Origin: Flavobacterium psychrophilum
GTDB taxonomy: Bacteria; Bacteroidota; Bacteroidia; Flavobacteriales; Flavobacteriaceae
Length of the DNA: 5,355 bases
NCBI GenBank assembly: GCA_945866505.1
Contig: CAMBHH010000215.1
Location: 1 to 5,355, forward strand
Direction: 5' to 3'
How positions within the stretch are numbered: the first letter of the stretch is position 1; every line of letters begins with the position of its first letter. The position numbers and the translations under genes are program-made. The notes beneath the pieces were generated by a model, which worked only from the letters and a program-made list of their open reading frames with translations, ran no database searches and was not told the origin of the DNA. Below, in pieces: positions 1-4,565 of the stretch.

Positions 1-98
1 ATCAATGCCCGACCTCTATCAACTTTGATTTCTTGTTTACAACTTGAAAATAATATCAAATTAAACAATAAGAACAGTACACTAAAACTCCTTAACAT
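1..98 (-). CDS. Putative lipoprotein, N-terminal fragment (runs off the window)
   Basis: The frame opens at an ATG at 98-96 and stays open for 32 codons to the window edge, so only the N-terminus is visible. It reads as a type II signal peptide. A short basic start (MLR) is followed by a hydrophobic stretch at residues 5-17 rich in Leu and Phe, then FSSC with Cys20 as the likely lipidated residue, then a polar segment (KQEIKVDR). A bulky residue at -3 followed by Ser-Ser-Cys is common in Bacteroidota lipoproteins. The upstream in-frame stop leaves no other ATG. The gene starts 40 bp after the stop of the methionine synthase module and may be co-transcribed with it, since I see no clear terminator between them. 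The family cannot be named from the visible part. The signal peptide call is fairly secure; the function is unknown. Confidence 0.7.
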   Translation of the reverse strand, partial: MLRSFSVLFLLFNLILFSSCKQEIKVDRGRAL

Positions 99-138
99 AG
101 TTTGCTGAATTTTTAATTTATTTCAAATTATAAAACCA

Positions 139-1140
139 TTACATCACCGCAGTCGAAACTCTCGGTTGATAATCTTTGGCTATATCATCAATCAACCTAA
201 TATGTTCAGGAGTTGTACCACAACAACCACCAATGATATTTACTAAATTATCTTCTAGATAACTTCGTATTTGAGCTTGCATTTGCTCTGGCGTTTCATC
301 GTATTCTCCAAATGCATTGGGCAATCCTGCATTAGGATGTGCTGATATATTGAATGAAGTGTTATGCGACAATGTCTGCAAATACGGTTTCAACAAATCG
401 GCTCCCAACGCGCAATTGAAACCTACGCTCAACAACGGAATATGTGAAACCGAGATTAAAAAGGCTTCCACCGTTTGTCCTGAAAGTGTTCTTCCGGAAG
501 CATCCGTTATGGTTCCTGAAACCATAATTGGAATATCAACATTACGCTCGTCTTTGACTTGTTCGATGGCGAAAAGTGCTGCTTTAGCATTTAGCGTGTC
601 GAAAATGGTTTCTACCAAAAGTAAATCTACACCGCCATCAATTAAAGCTTCGACTTGTTGCTTGTAAGCAATACGCAAATCGTCGAAAGTTACGGCTCTG
701 TAACCAGGGTCATTCACGTCTGGTGACATACTCGCAGTTCTGTTTGTTGGTCCGATAGAGCCAGCTACAAAACGGGGTTTATCTGGGTTTTTTGCAGTGA
801 ATTCGTCGGCTACTTCACGAGCTAGTTTTGCCGACTCGTAATTCAATTCATAGACAAAATCTTCTAAATGGTAATCTGCCATTCCGATTGTGGTTCCAGA
901 GAACGTATTGGTTTCGACAATATCGGCTCCCGCTTCAAAATACAAAGCGTGCACTTCTTTGATGGCTTTGGGTTGCGTTAACGACAATAAATCGTTGTTC
1001 CCTTTGAGCGAATGCGGAAAATCTTTGAATTGTTCTCCTCGGAAATCTTCTTCGGAAAAATTATAGCGTTGCAACATCGTTCCCATTGCTCCGTCGAGTA
1101 CGAGAATCCGTTTTTTGATTTCTTCTTGAATATTTGGCAT
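139..1140 (-). CDS. metH: Homocysteine S-methyltransferase module of a split cobalamin-dependent methionine synthase
   Basis: This 333-residue protein matches the N-terminal homocysteine-binding module of MetH, the zinc TIM barrel that activates homocysteine for methylation. Visible motifs are LDGAMGTMLQ (15-24), VETNTFSGT (75-83), GSIGPTNRTAS (127-137), VETIFDT (176-182), the zinc ligand Cys243 in FNCALG, and the zinc ligand pair Cys306-Cys307 in GGCCGTTPEH. The E. coli enzyme has over 1200 residues; here the folate-binding, cobalamin-binding and activation modules are absent and the frame ends with a clean TAA. This is the split-MetH layout I know from flavobacteria, in which a separate large protein carries the rest. 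That partner is not in the window. The start at 1140 follows an A-rich leader typical of Bacteroidota and gives the expected N-terminus. The gene lies downstream of a SAM-I riboswitch, which fits methionine synthesis under SAM feedback. A methyltransferase using another methyl donor is less likely given the close match to MetH motifs. Confidence 0.93.
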   Translation of the reverse strand: MPNIQEEIKKRILVLDGAMGTMLQRYNFSEEDFRGEQFKDFPHSLKGNNDLLSLTQPKAIKEVHALYFEAGADIVETNTFSGTTIGMADYHLEDFVYELNYESAKLAREVADEFTAKNPDKPRFVAGSIGPTNRTASMSPDVNDPGYRAVTFDDLRIAYKQQVEALIDGGVDLLLVETIFDTLNAKAALFAIEQVKDERNVDIPIMVSGTITDASGRTLSGQTVEAFLISVSHIPLLSVGFNCALGADLLKPYLQTLSHNTSFNISAHPNAGLPNAFGEYDETPEQMQAQIRSYLEDNLVNIIGGCCGTTPEHIRLIDDIAKDYQPRVSTAVM

Positions 1141-1154
1141 ATTTTTTATTTTAC

Positions 1155-1178
1155 CGCTAAGACGCTAAGGCGCAAAGT
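1155..1178 (-). repeat. Three tandem 8-mers (CGCTAAGA, CGCTAAGG, CGCAAAGT) in the metH leader
   Basis: Three consecutive 8-base units at 1155-1162, 1163-1170 and 1171-1178 (plus-strand reading) differ only at the third and last bases of the unit. I recall arrays of this CGC(T/A)AAG type scattered through intergenic regions of Bacteroidota genomes. This one ends 14 bp before the metH start codon, so it lies in the 5' untranslated leader. Its minus-strand end forms TAACTTTG (1180-1173), an exact match to the Bacteroidota TAnnTTTG box, but I see no matching upstream TTG-type box at the usual distance. Confidence 0.8.
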
Positions 1179-1211
1179 TATTTTTTAAACTAATACTCTA
1201 TTTATTCCTAT

Positions 1212-1303
1212 TTTTTTTAGCCCTGATGGAAGTGGAAATCCTTTTGTTTTTTGCTGCCAAAAAACAAAAGATTGCAACGTACAGCAGGAACTAGCTCCTA
1301 AAA
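1212..1303. repeat. Dispersed intergenic hairpin repeat of flavobacterial type, inside the riboswitch leader
   Basis: The plus strand shows AGCCCTGATGGAAGTGG, then a perfect 12-bp inverted repeat (arms 1241-1252 and 1259-1270, loop GCTGCC), then an AGGA/TCCT mini-hairpin (1285-1288 and 1295-1298) and a short A-run. I recall closely similar elements, beginning with an AGCCC(C/T)GATGGAAG block and ending in a GCTCCTAAAA block, in many Flavobacterium intergenic regions; this is from memory and not a search. It lies opposite to the direction of transcription and is expected to be transcribed as part of the metH leader. The edges are approximate. Confidence 0.65.
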
Positions 1304-1361
1304 AACTGTTGTTTCAAAAAAATTATAAATGTTATCGTGGAAAGGGAGAAATTTTCTCTTT

Positions 1362-1467
1362 GTTATCTTTTCCCGATACTCGGGATAGAATGTAGCACCT
1401 TTTTCGCTGAAAATGAATAGGTTGCTAAGCTTTCGTTGGGTCTATTCCCTCTGGCTTTCGTGATAAC
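1362..1467 (-). ncRNA. SAM-I (S-box) riboswitch upstream of metH
   Basis: The minus strand carries a full S-box aptamer. P1 pairs GTTATC (1467-1462) with GATAAC (1367-1362). P2 has an outer stem AAGC/GCTT (1457-1454 with 1430-1427) and an inner stem GGG/CCC (1449-1447 with 1440-1438). The P2 loop AUAGA (1445-1441) can pair with UCUAU (1389-1385), the expected pseudoknot. P3 uses ACCT/AGGT (1422-1419 with 1400-1397), flanked by AGC/GCT, and an apical TTTTC/GAAAA stem (1413-1409 with 1405-1401). P4 is CCCGA/TCGGG (1384-1380 with 1376-1372) with loop GTA. The hallmark strings AGAGGGA, TAGCAACC and AAGGTGCTA are all present in the correct order. It should bind S-adenosylmethionine and lower expression of the downstream methionine synthase module. 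The aptamer ends 221 nt before the start codon, and I cannot identify a textbook terminator or start-site sequestering hairpin, so the expression platform is unresolved. Confidence 0.95.
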
Positions 1468-1490
1468 TATTAATAATTCTATTGGCGCAA

Positions 1491-1520
1491 CAAAGGTAAT
1501 ACTAAAAATTAAAATATAAA
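1491..1520 (-). promoter_or_regulatory. Bacteroidota-type promoter for the SAM riboswitch-metH transcript
   Basis: The minus strand has TACCTTTG at 1498-1491, an exact match to the TAnnTTTG -7 box of Bacteroidota sigma factor ABfA promoters. A T-rich TTTA at 1520-1517, with an 18-nt spacer, is a weak match to the TTTG-like -33 box. Transcription would start near 1485, about 18 nt before P1 of the riboswitch, which is where a start is expected. The call rests on the box match plus its position. Confidence 0.6.
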
Positions 1521-1531
1521 ATAATATCTAA

Positions 1532-1556
1532 TTTGCTTTGAGTCTTTGCTTTGAGT
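1532..1556. repeat. Tandem pair of identical 12-mers upstream of the metH promoter
   Basis: TTTGCTTTGAGT occurs at 1532-1543 and again at 1545-1556, separated by a single base (period 13). Relative to the predicted start near 1485 the pair spans about -47 to -71, the usual place for an activator site. Whether a protein binds here is inference. Confidence 0.75.
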
Positions 1557-1654
1557 AGCTTTTAAGTGTGTTGTATTGCGCCAATAGATTGATACGCTTT
1601 TGAAAAGAATGAAAAATTTGGTCTAAACTAAGAGATGAATCTCGCTTTTGACTC

Positions 1655-1987
1655 TTATGATTCTGGTGCTAATTCAATTTCCAGCCCTTCTAAATCATCT
1701 GTAATGTAAATTTGACATCCCAAACGGCTGTTAACTTTCACATTAAAAGCTTCTGAAAGCATTGCTTCTTCGTCATCGTTTTTCTCGGGCAAAGCCACTT
1801 GATTTAAAACATAACATTGACAAGAAGCACACATAGCCATTCCGCCGCAAGTTCCGATTGTACCTTCTGGAGCCAATTCGTAAGCTCGTACAAGTTCCAT
1901 CACATTCATATTCATATCGGTTGGAGCTTGCACCTCGTGTGTTATTCCTTCTCTATCGGTAATTTTTATAGTTACGTCTTGTGGCAT
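1655..1987 (-). CDS. [2Fe-2S] ferredoxin, adrenodoxin/ISC type
   Basis: This 110-residue acidic protein is a complete single-domain ferredoxin. The four cluster ligands are Cys47, Cys53, Cys56 and Cys91, giving the C-x5-C-x2-C-x34-C spacing of the adrenodoxin/ISC ferredoxin family, with the loop TCGGMAMCASC. Cys58 is an extra cysteine next to the third ligand. The Asp/Glu-rich stretch at 68-74 and the acidic C-terminus are typical docking surfaces for reductase partners. The gene follows a ferredoxin-NADP reductase gene by 52 bp at the end of a siroheme/sulfite reductase operon. The likely role, by inference, is a cytoplasmic one-electron carrier between that reductase and the sulfite/nitrite reductase. 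A role in iron-sulfur cluster assembly is the main alternative, but no isc genes are nearby. The ATG follows an A-rich leader without a Shine-Dalgarno sequence. Confidence 0.92.
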   Translation of the reverse strand: MPQDVTIKITDREGITHEVQAPTDMNMNVMELVRAYELAPEGTIGTCGGMAMCASCQCYVLNQVALPEKNDDEEAMLSEAFNVKVNSRLGCQIYITDDLEGLEIELAPES

Positions 1988-2039
1988 ATTTATTGTTTTT
2001 TAATATAAAATCAATAGCTTAAACTGCATCGATATTTTG

Positions 2040-3092
2040 CTAATCGATTGCTTTGACCGCTTGTTTGGGTGCCTCCTTACGAGTTCCGTCGAATCCATCA
2101 ACTCCTGAGACGGTGGTGTATTTCATCACGTATCTTTTTCCTGGATTGATGATTTGGTATGCCGCCTGACACATTAACGTCGCTTCGTGGAATCCACAAA
2201 GAATCAATTTTAATTTTCCTGGATAAGTATTGACATCGCCAATGGCAAAAATTCCCGGGATATTCGTTTGATAATCTAAGGCATTGTTTACTTTGATGGC
2301 GTTTTTCTCGATTTCTAATCCCCAGTTTGCGATTGGTCCCAACTTTGGCGTTAATCCAAAAAGTGGAATAAAATAATCGGTTGGAATGGTTCGGTTTGCG
2401 CCATTTTCTTCGATTACAATCGACTCTAAATGTTCCGCACCATTTAAACCAACCACTTCTGCAGGAGTAATCAATTTGATTTTCCCTTCATTTTTAAGTT
2501 CCTGAACTTTTTCTACTGAATCTAAAGCGCCTCTAAATTCATTTCTTCGGTGAATCAGAGTTACTTCAGACGCTACGTTAGAAAGGAAAATACTCCAATC
2601 TAAGGCAGAATCTCCTCCGCCAGCAATTACAACTCTTTTGTTTCTAAATTTTTCTGGATTTTTGATAAAGTATTTAATTCCTTTATCTTCATAAAATTCA
2701 ACATTTTGAATCAGTGGTTTACGGGGTTCAAAACTTCCTAATCCGCCAGCAATAGCTACCACTGAAGCTTGAAATTTTTTCCCTTTATTTGAGGTGACAA
2801 TAAAACTGCCATCTTCTTGTTTGTCTATCGTCTCGGCACGTTCTCCAAGCGTAAATCCAGGCTCAAATTGTTTAATTTGTTCCATAAGATTCCCCACTAA
2901 ATCTCCAGCCAATATATCTGGAAATCCAGGGATATCATAAATAGGTTTTTTGGGATACAATTCTGAAAGTTGTCCGCCAGGTTGTGGTAATGCGTCTAAA
3001 ATGTGACACTTTAGTTTTAATAATCCGGCTTCAAAAACGGTAAATAATCCGGTAGGTCCAGCGCCTATTATAAGTATATCTGTTTTAATCAT
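2040..3092 (-). CDS. Thioredoxin-reductase-like ferredoxin-NADP(+) reductase (FAD flavoprotein)
   Basis: This 350-residue protein has the two nucleotide-binding folds of the thioredoxin reductase-like FNR family (Bacillus YumC and Chlorobium FNR type). The FAD fold starts with GAGPTG (10-15), continues with PGGQLSELYP (38-47) and closes with AIGDV (283-287). The NADP fold has GGGDSALDW (158-166) and HRRNEFRG (181-188), whose arginines suit the NADPH 2'-phosphate. No CxxC redox pair is present in the NADP domain, which excludes a true thioredoxin reductase. It has a C-terminal extension after about residue 315, as FNRs of this type do. It should move electrons from NADPH to ferredoxin, and a ferredoxin gene follows by 52 bp. 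The upstream context is siroheme synthesis and sulfite/nitrite reduction. The start codon follows an AGGGGG stretch at a 5-nt distance; this stretch comes from a dispersed GC-rich repeat and is unusual for this phylum. Confidence 0.92.
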   Translation of the reverse strand: MIKTDILIIGAGPTGLFTVFEAGLLKLKCHILDALPQPGGQLSELYPKKPIYDIPGFPDILAGDLVGNLMEQIKQFEPGFTLGERAETIDKQEDGSFIVTSNKGKKFQASVVAIAGGLGSFEPRKPLIQNVEFYEDKGIKYFIKNPEKFRNKRVVIAGGGDSALDWSIFLSNVASEVTLIHRRNEFRGALDSVEKVQELKNEGKIKLITPAEVVGLNGAEHLESIVIEENGANRTIPTDYFIPLFGLTPKLGPIANWGLEIEKNAIKVNNALDYQTNIPGIFAIGDVNTYPGKLKLILCGFHEATLMCQAAYQIINPGKRYVMKYTTVSGVDGFDGTRKEAPKQAVKAID

Positions 3093-3095
3093 ATC

Positions 3096-3120
3096 AGCCC
3101 CCTAACCCCCAAAGGGGGAA
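3096..3120 (+). repeat. GC-rich palindromic dispersed repeat, copy 1, directly before the FNR start codon
   Basis: The plus strand reads AG, five C, TAA, five C, AAA, five G, AA. The core is a small perfect hairpin of five C and five G around AAA. It stands out sharply from the AT-rich surroundings. A second copy in inverted orientation (3187-3211) matches at 22 of 25 positions. I recall this kind of C-rich element scattered through Bacteroidota genomes. On the transcribed strand its last part reads TTAGGGGGCTGAT before the ATG, so it supplies the ribosome-binding region of the reductase gene. Confidence 0.85.
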
Positions 3121-3144
3121 TTACAGGTAAAATTTAGTTAATAA

Positions 3145-3780
3145 TTATTTTTCTATTTTATATCCATTATTTTCGAAGCCTTTGCGCTCCCCTTTTGGGG
3201 GTTGGGGGGCTTTCAAAGCTTCTGTAATCTCATTCATTTTTTGGACTTTTTCTTCAAAATTCCCTTTCAGGGTTTTGCGATATTCGTTCAGGTTTTCGAC
3301 CATTTTGTTAATATCATCCGGTATAATTTCTTCAAAAAATTCACGTAATCTTTTGGCTGTTGTGGGCGATTTTCCGTTGGTGGAAATGGCGATTTTTACA
3401 TTTCCTTTGGTTACAATTCCGCCCAAATAATAATCGCATAATGGCGGCGTATCAGCGATATTGCAAATTAAATATCTTTTTCTGGATAAATCATACACTC
3501 GCTTATTAACTTTCAAATCGTCTGTGCAAGCAATTACCATATTGCGTTTCCGAAGCATCCATCGATTGAACTTTTTATGCGTCAATTTTACTGAAGAATG
3601 TTTTTGTGCCAATGCTTCTAATTCTGGAAGAAACTTTGGTGCCACAACCTCAACATTGGCATTCGGACTAGATTTCAACATAAAAGACAACTTTTCTAAG
3701 CCCACATTTCCTCCGCCAACAATGAGTACATTTAGTTGGTGAAGTTTTAGGAAAATAGGATATAGTTCGTTTCTGTCCAT
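3145..3780 (-). CDS. Precorrin-2 dehydrogenase / sirohydrochlorin ferrochelatase (Met8/CysG N-terminal type)
   Basis: This 211-residue protein matches the N-terminal half of CysG and the stand-alone Met8p/SirC family. It should use NAD to oxidise precorrin-2 to sirohydrochlorin and then insert iron to make siroheme; whether it does both steps cannot be read from the sequence. The Rossmann fold begins with VGGGNVGLEK (21-30). TDD (86-88) and NIADTPPLCDYY (107-118) follow, with Asp110 at the position of the catalytic aspartate of CysG. ISTNGKSPTTAKR (132-144) corresponds to the conserved serine-containing loop. A helical tail completes the fold. The methyltransferase half of CysG is absent and is encoded separately just upstream, with a 1-bp TAATG overlap that suggests translational coupling. 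The C-terminus is odd: residues 190-201 (KAPQPPKGERKG) are encoded by a dispersed GC-rich repeat and look like an insertion in the non-conserved tail. Confidence 0.9.
   Translation of the reverse strand: MDRNELYPIFLKLHQLNVLIVGGGNVGLEKLSFMLKSSPNANVEVVAPKFLPELEALAQKHSSVKLTHKKFNRWMLRKRNMVIACTDDLKVNKRVYDLSRKRYLICNIADTPPLCDYYLGGIVTKGNVKIAISTNGKSPTTAKRLREFFEEIIPDDINKMVENLNEYRKTLKGNFEEKVQKMNEITEALKAPQPPKGERKGFENNGYKIEK
3187..3211 (-). repeat. GC-rich dispersed repeat, copy 2, inside the precorrin-2 dehydrogenase coding sequence
   Basis: On the minus strand it reads AG, six C, AA, five C, AAAA, four G, AG. It is the inverted partner of copy 1, with 22 of 25 positions matching and 66 bp between. It lies in frame and encodes about residues 190-198 (APQPPKGE and flanks) near the protein C-terminus, where Pro, Gly and Lys codons break the local AT-rich, helix-forming pattern. 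Confidence 0.85.
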
Positions 3781-4565
3781 TATTCTCTAGCGTAAACCTG
3801 ATGAGAAAGCAAATCCTTGTAAAATCCGTTCGACACATTGCGTTCTCTTACCACTTCGCCTATTACAATTATTGCGGCAGAACTCAAGCTATTATCTTTT
3901 ACAACTTGTAAAATAGTGTTGATGGTTCCAAAACCCACTTTTTCGTTCACCATTGTCCCATTTTGAATAATTGCAACGGGAGTTTCTCCTTTGGATTCGT
4001 TTTGAAATAGGGTTATAATTTGTTCCAATTTACTCATACCCATCAAAATTACAACAGTTGCAGTAGATTTTGCAGCCAAAGCTACGTCTTTTGATAGATT
4101 CCTATCAGAAGTTGTACCTGTAATAACCCAAAAACTTTCAGAAACACCTCTTTTTGTCAATGAAATTCCTTGATTTGCTGGAACAGCGATTGATGACGAG
4201 ATTCCTGGTATTACGGAAGTAGGAATTCCGAAGCTATGAATAAATTCAATTTCTTCACTTCCACGACCAAAAATAAACGGATCGCCACCTTTTAACCGAA
4301 CCACATTTCCATACGTTAGGGCATTATCAACAATCAACTGGTTGATTTCGTCTTGAGAATAGGAATGCGCACCTTTCCTTTTGCCTACATAAATGCGAAG
4401 CGCCAATTCAGGAGCATACTTCAAAATTTCTTCGTTAGACAAAGCATCATATAAAACCACATTCGCTTCAGCAAGTGCTTTTACGCCTTTGATAGTGAGC
4501 AAATCAGGATCACCTGGACCAGCACCTACTAATGTTACTTTAGGTTTTATCGAGTTGTTATTCAT
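3780..4565 (-). CDS. cobA: Uroporphyrinogen-III C-methyltransferase (SUMT)
   Basis: This 261-residue protein is a complete SUMT, which uses two S-adenosylmethionine molecules to methylate uroporphyrinogen III to precorrin-2, the first dedicated step to siroheme. Family motifs are in the usual order: VGAGPGDPDLLT (13-24), the VLYDAL strand (37-42), VGKRKGAHSYSQDEIN (60-75), the signature VRLKGGDPFIFGRGSEE (89-105), PGISSSIAVPA (120-130) for SAM binding, WVITGTT (146-152) and ILMGM (173-177). The length is normal for single-domain SUMTs. The start codon lies inside the end of the sulfite/nitrite reductase gene (8-bp overlap), and the stop overlaps the start of the precorrin-2 dehydrogenase gene by one base, so the three genes are almost certainly translated from one mRNA. 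The adjacent reductase needs siroheme, which explains the grouping. A role in cobalamin synthesis is possible but not indicated here, since no other cobalamin genes are visible. Confidence 0.95.
   Translation of the reverse strand: MNNNSIKPKVTLVGAGPGDPDLLTIKGVKALAEANVVLYDALSNEEILKYAPELALRIYVGKRKGAHSYSQDEINQLIVDNALTYGNVVRLKGGDPFIFGRGSEEIEFIHSFGIPTSVIPGISSSIAVPANQGISLTKRGVSESFWVITGTTSDRNLSKDVALAAKSTATVVILMGMSKLEQIITLFQNESKGETPVAIIQNGTMVNEKVGFGTINTILQVVKDNSLSSAAIIVIGEVVRERNVSNGFYKDLLSHQVYARE

Larger units (their letters stand above)
1478..1588. repeat. 13-bp perfect inverted repeat flanking the metH promoter region
   Basis: TCTATTGGCGCAA at 1478-1490 is repeated as its exact reverse complement at 1576-1588, with 85 bp between. 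The near arm lies just downstream of the promoter box and at or next to the predicted transcription start. The far arm lies upstream of the tandem 12-mers. The enclosed 111-bp unit contains no coding frame. Confidence 0.85.
1141..1654. other. 514-bp gene-free regulatory region between the ferredoxin and methionine synthase genes
   Basis: I find no convincing coding frame here. Read on the minus strand it holds, in order: a weak imperfect hairpin directly after the ferredoxin stop (arms 1657-1652 and 1634-1629, with an alternative nested GAGAT/ATCTC pairing and no strong U-run), the far arm of a 13-bp inverted repeat, a tandem 12-mer pair, a promoter, the near arm of the inverted repeat, a SAM-I riboswitch, a dispersed hairpin repeat, and a triplicated 8-mer. 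The well-formed items are listed separately. The weak hairpin is the only terminator candidate for the upstream operon, and I do not trust it enough to list it on its own. Confidence 0.85.

Noticed and set aside
81..95. AAGGAG followed by GTG on the minus strand as an alternative start for the lipoprotein gene
   Set aside because: The GTG is in another frame that meets a stop after eight codons, and strong Shine-Dalgarno sequences are not the rule in this group.
317..667. Open frame on the plus strand across the metH gene
   Set aside because: It lies wholly antisense to a gene with unmistakable MetH motifs, and its translation has no recognisable features.
1241..1270. 12-bp perfect hairpin as the riboswitch terminator
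   Set aside because: On the metH-sense strand it is not followed by a U-run, its stem is almost all A-T, and it belongs to a dispersed repeat lying in the opposite orientation. A regulatory role remains possible, so it is only mentioned under the leader finding.
1371..1385. TCCCGA/TCGGGA palindrome as a stand-alone dispersed repeat or terminator
   Set aside because: It is fully explained as P4 of the SAM-I riboswitch, at the correct position between the AAGGTGCTA string and the P1 3' strand.
1817..2008. Plus-strand open frame over the ferredoxin gene
   Set aside because: It covers the antisense of the cysteine motif region and shows no protein family features.
3106..3118. Five-C/five-G hairpin as an intrinsic terminator between the dehydrogenase and FNR genes
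   Set aside because: The stem is short, no U-run follows on the transcribed strand, and the FNR start codon comes directly after it, so termination here is unlikely.
3182..3742. Two open frames on the plus strand (3182-3430 and 3461-3742)
   Set aside because: Both are antisense to the precorrin-2 dehydrogenase gene and show no family resemblance; they are by-products of codon use on the other strand.
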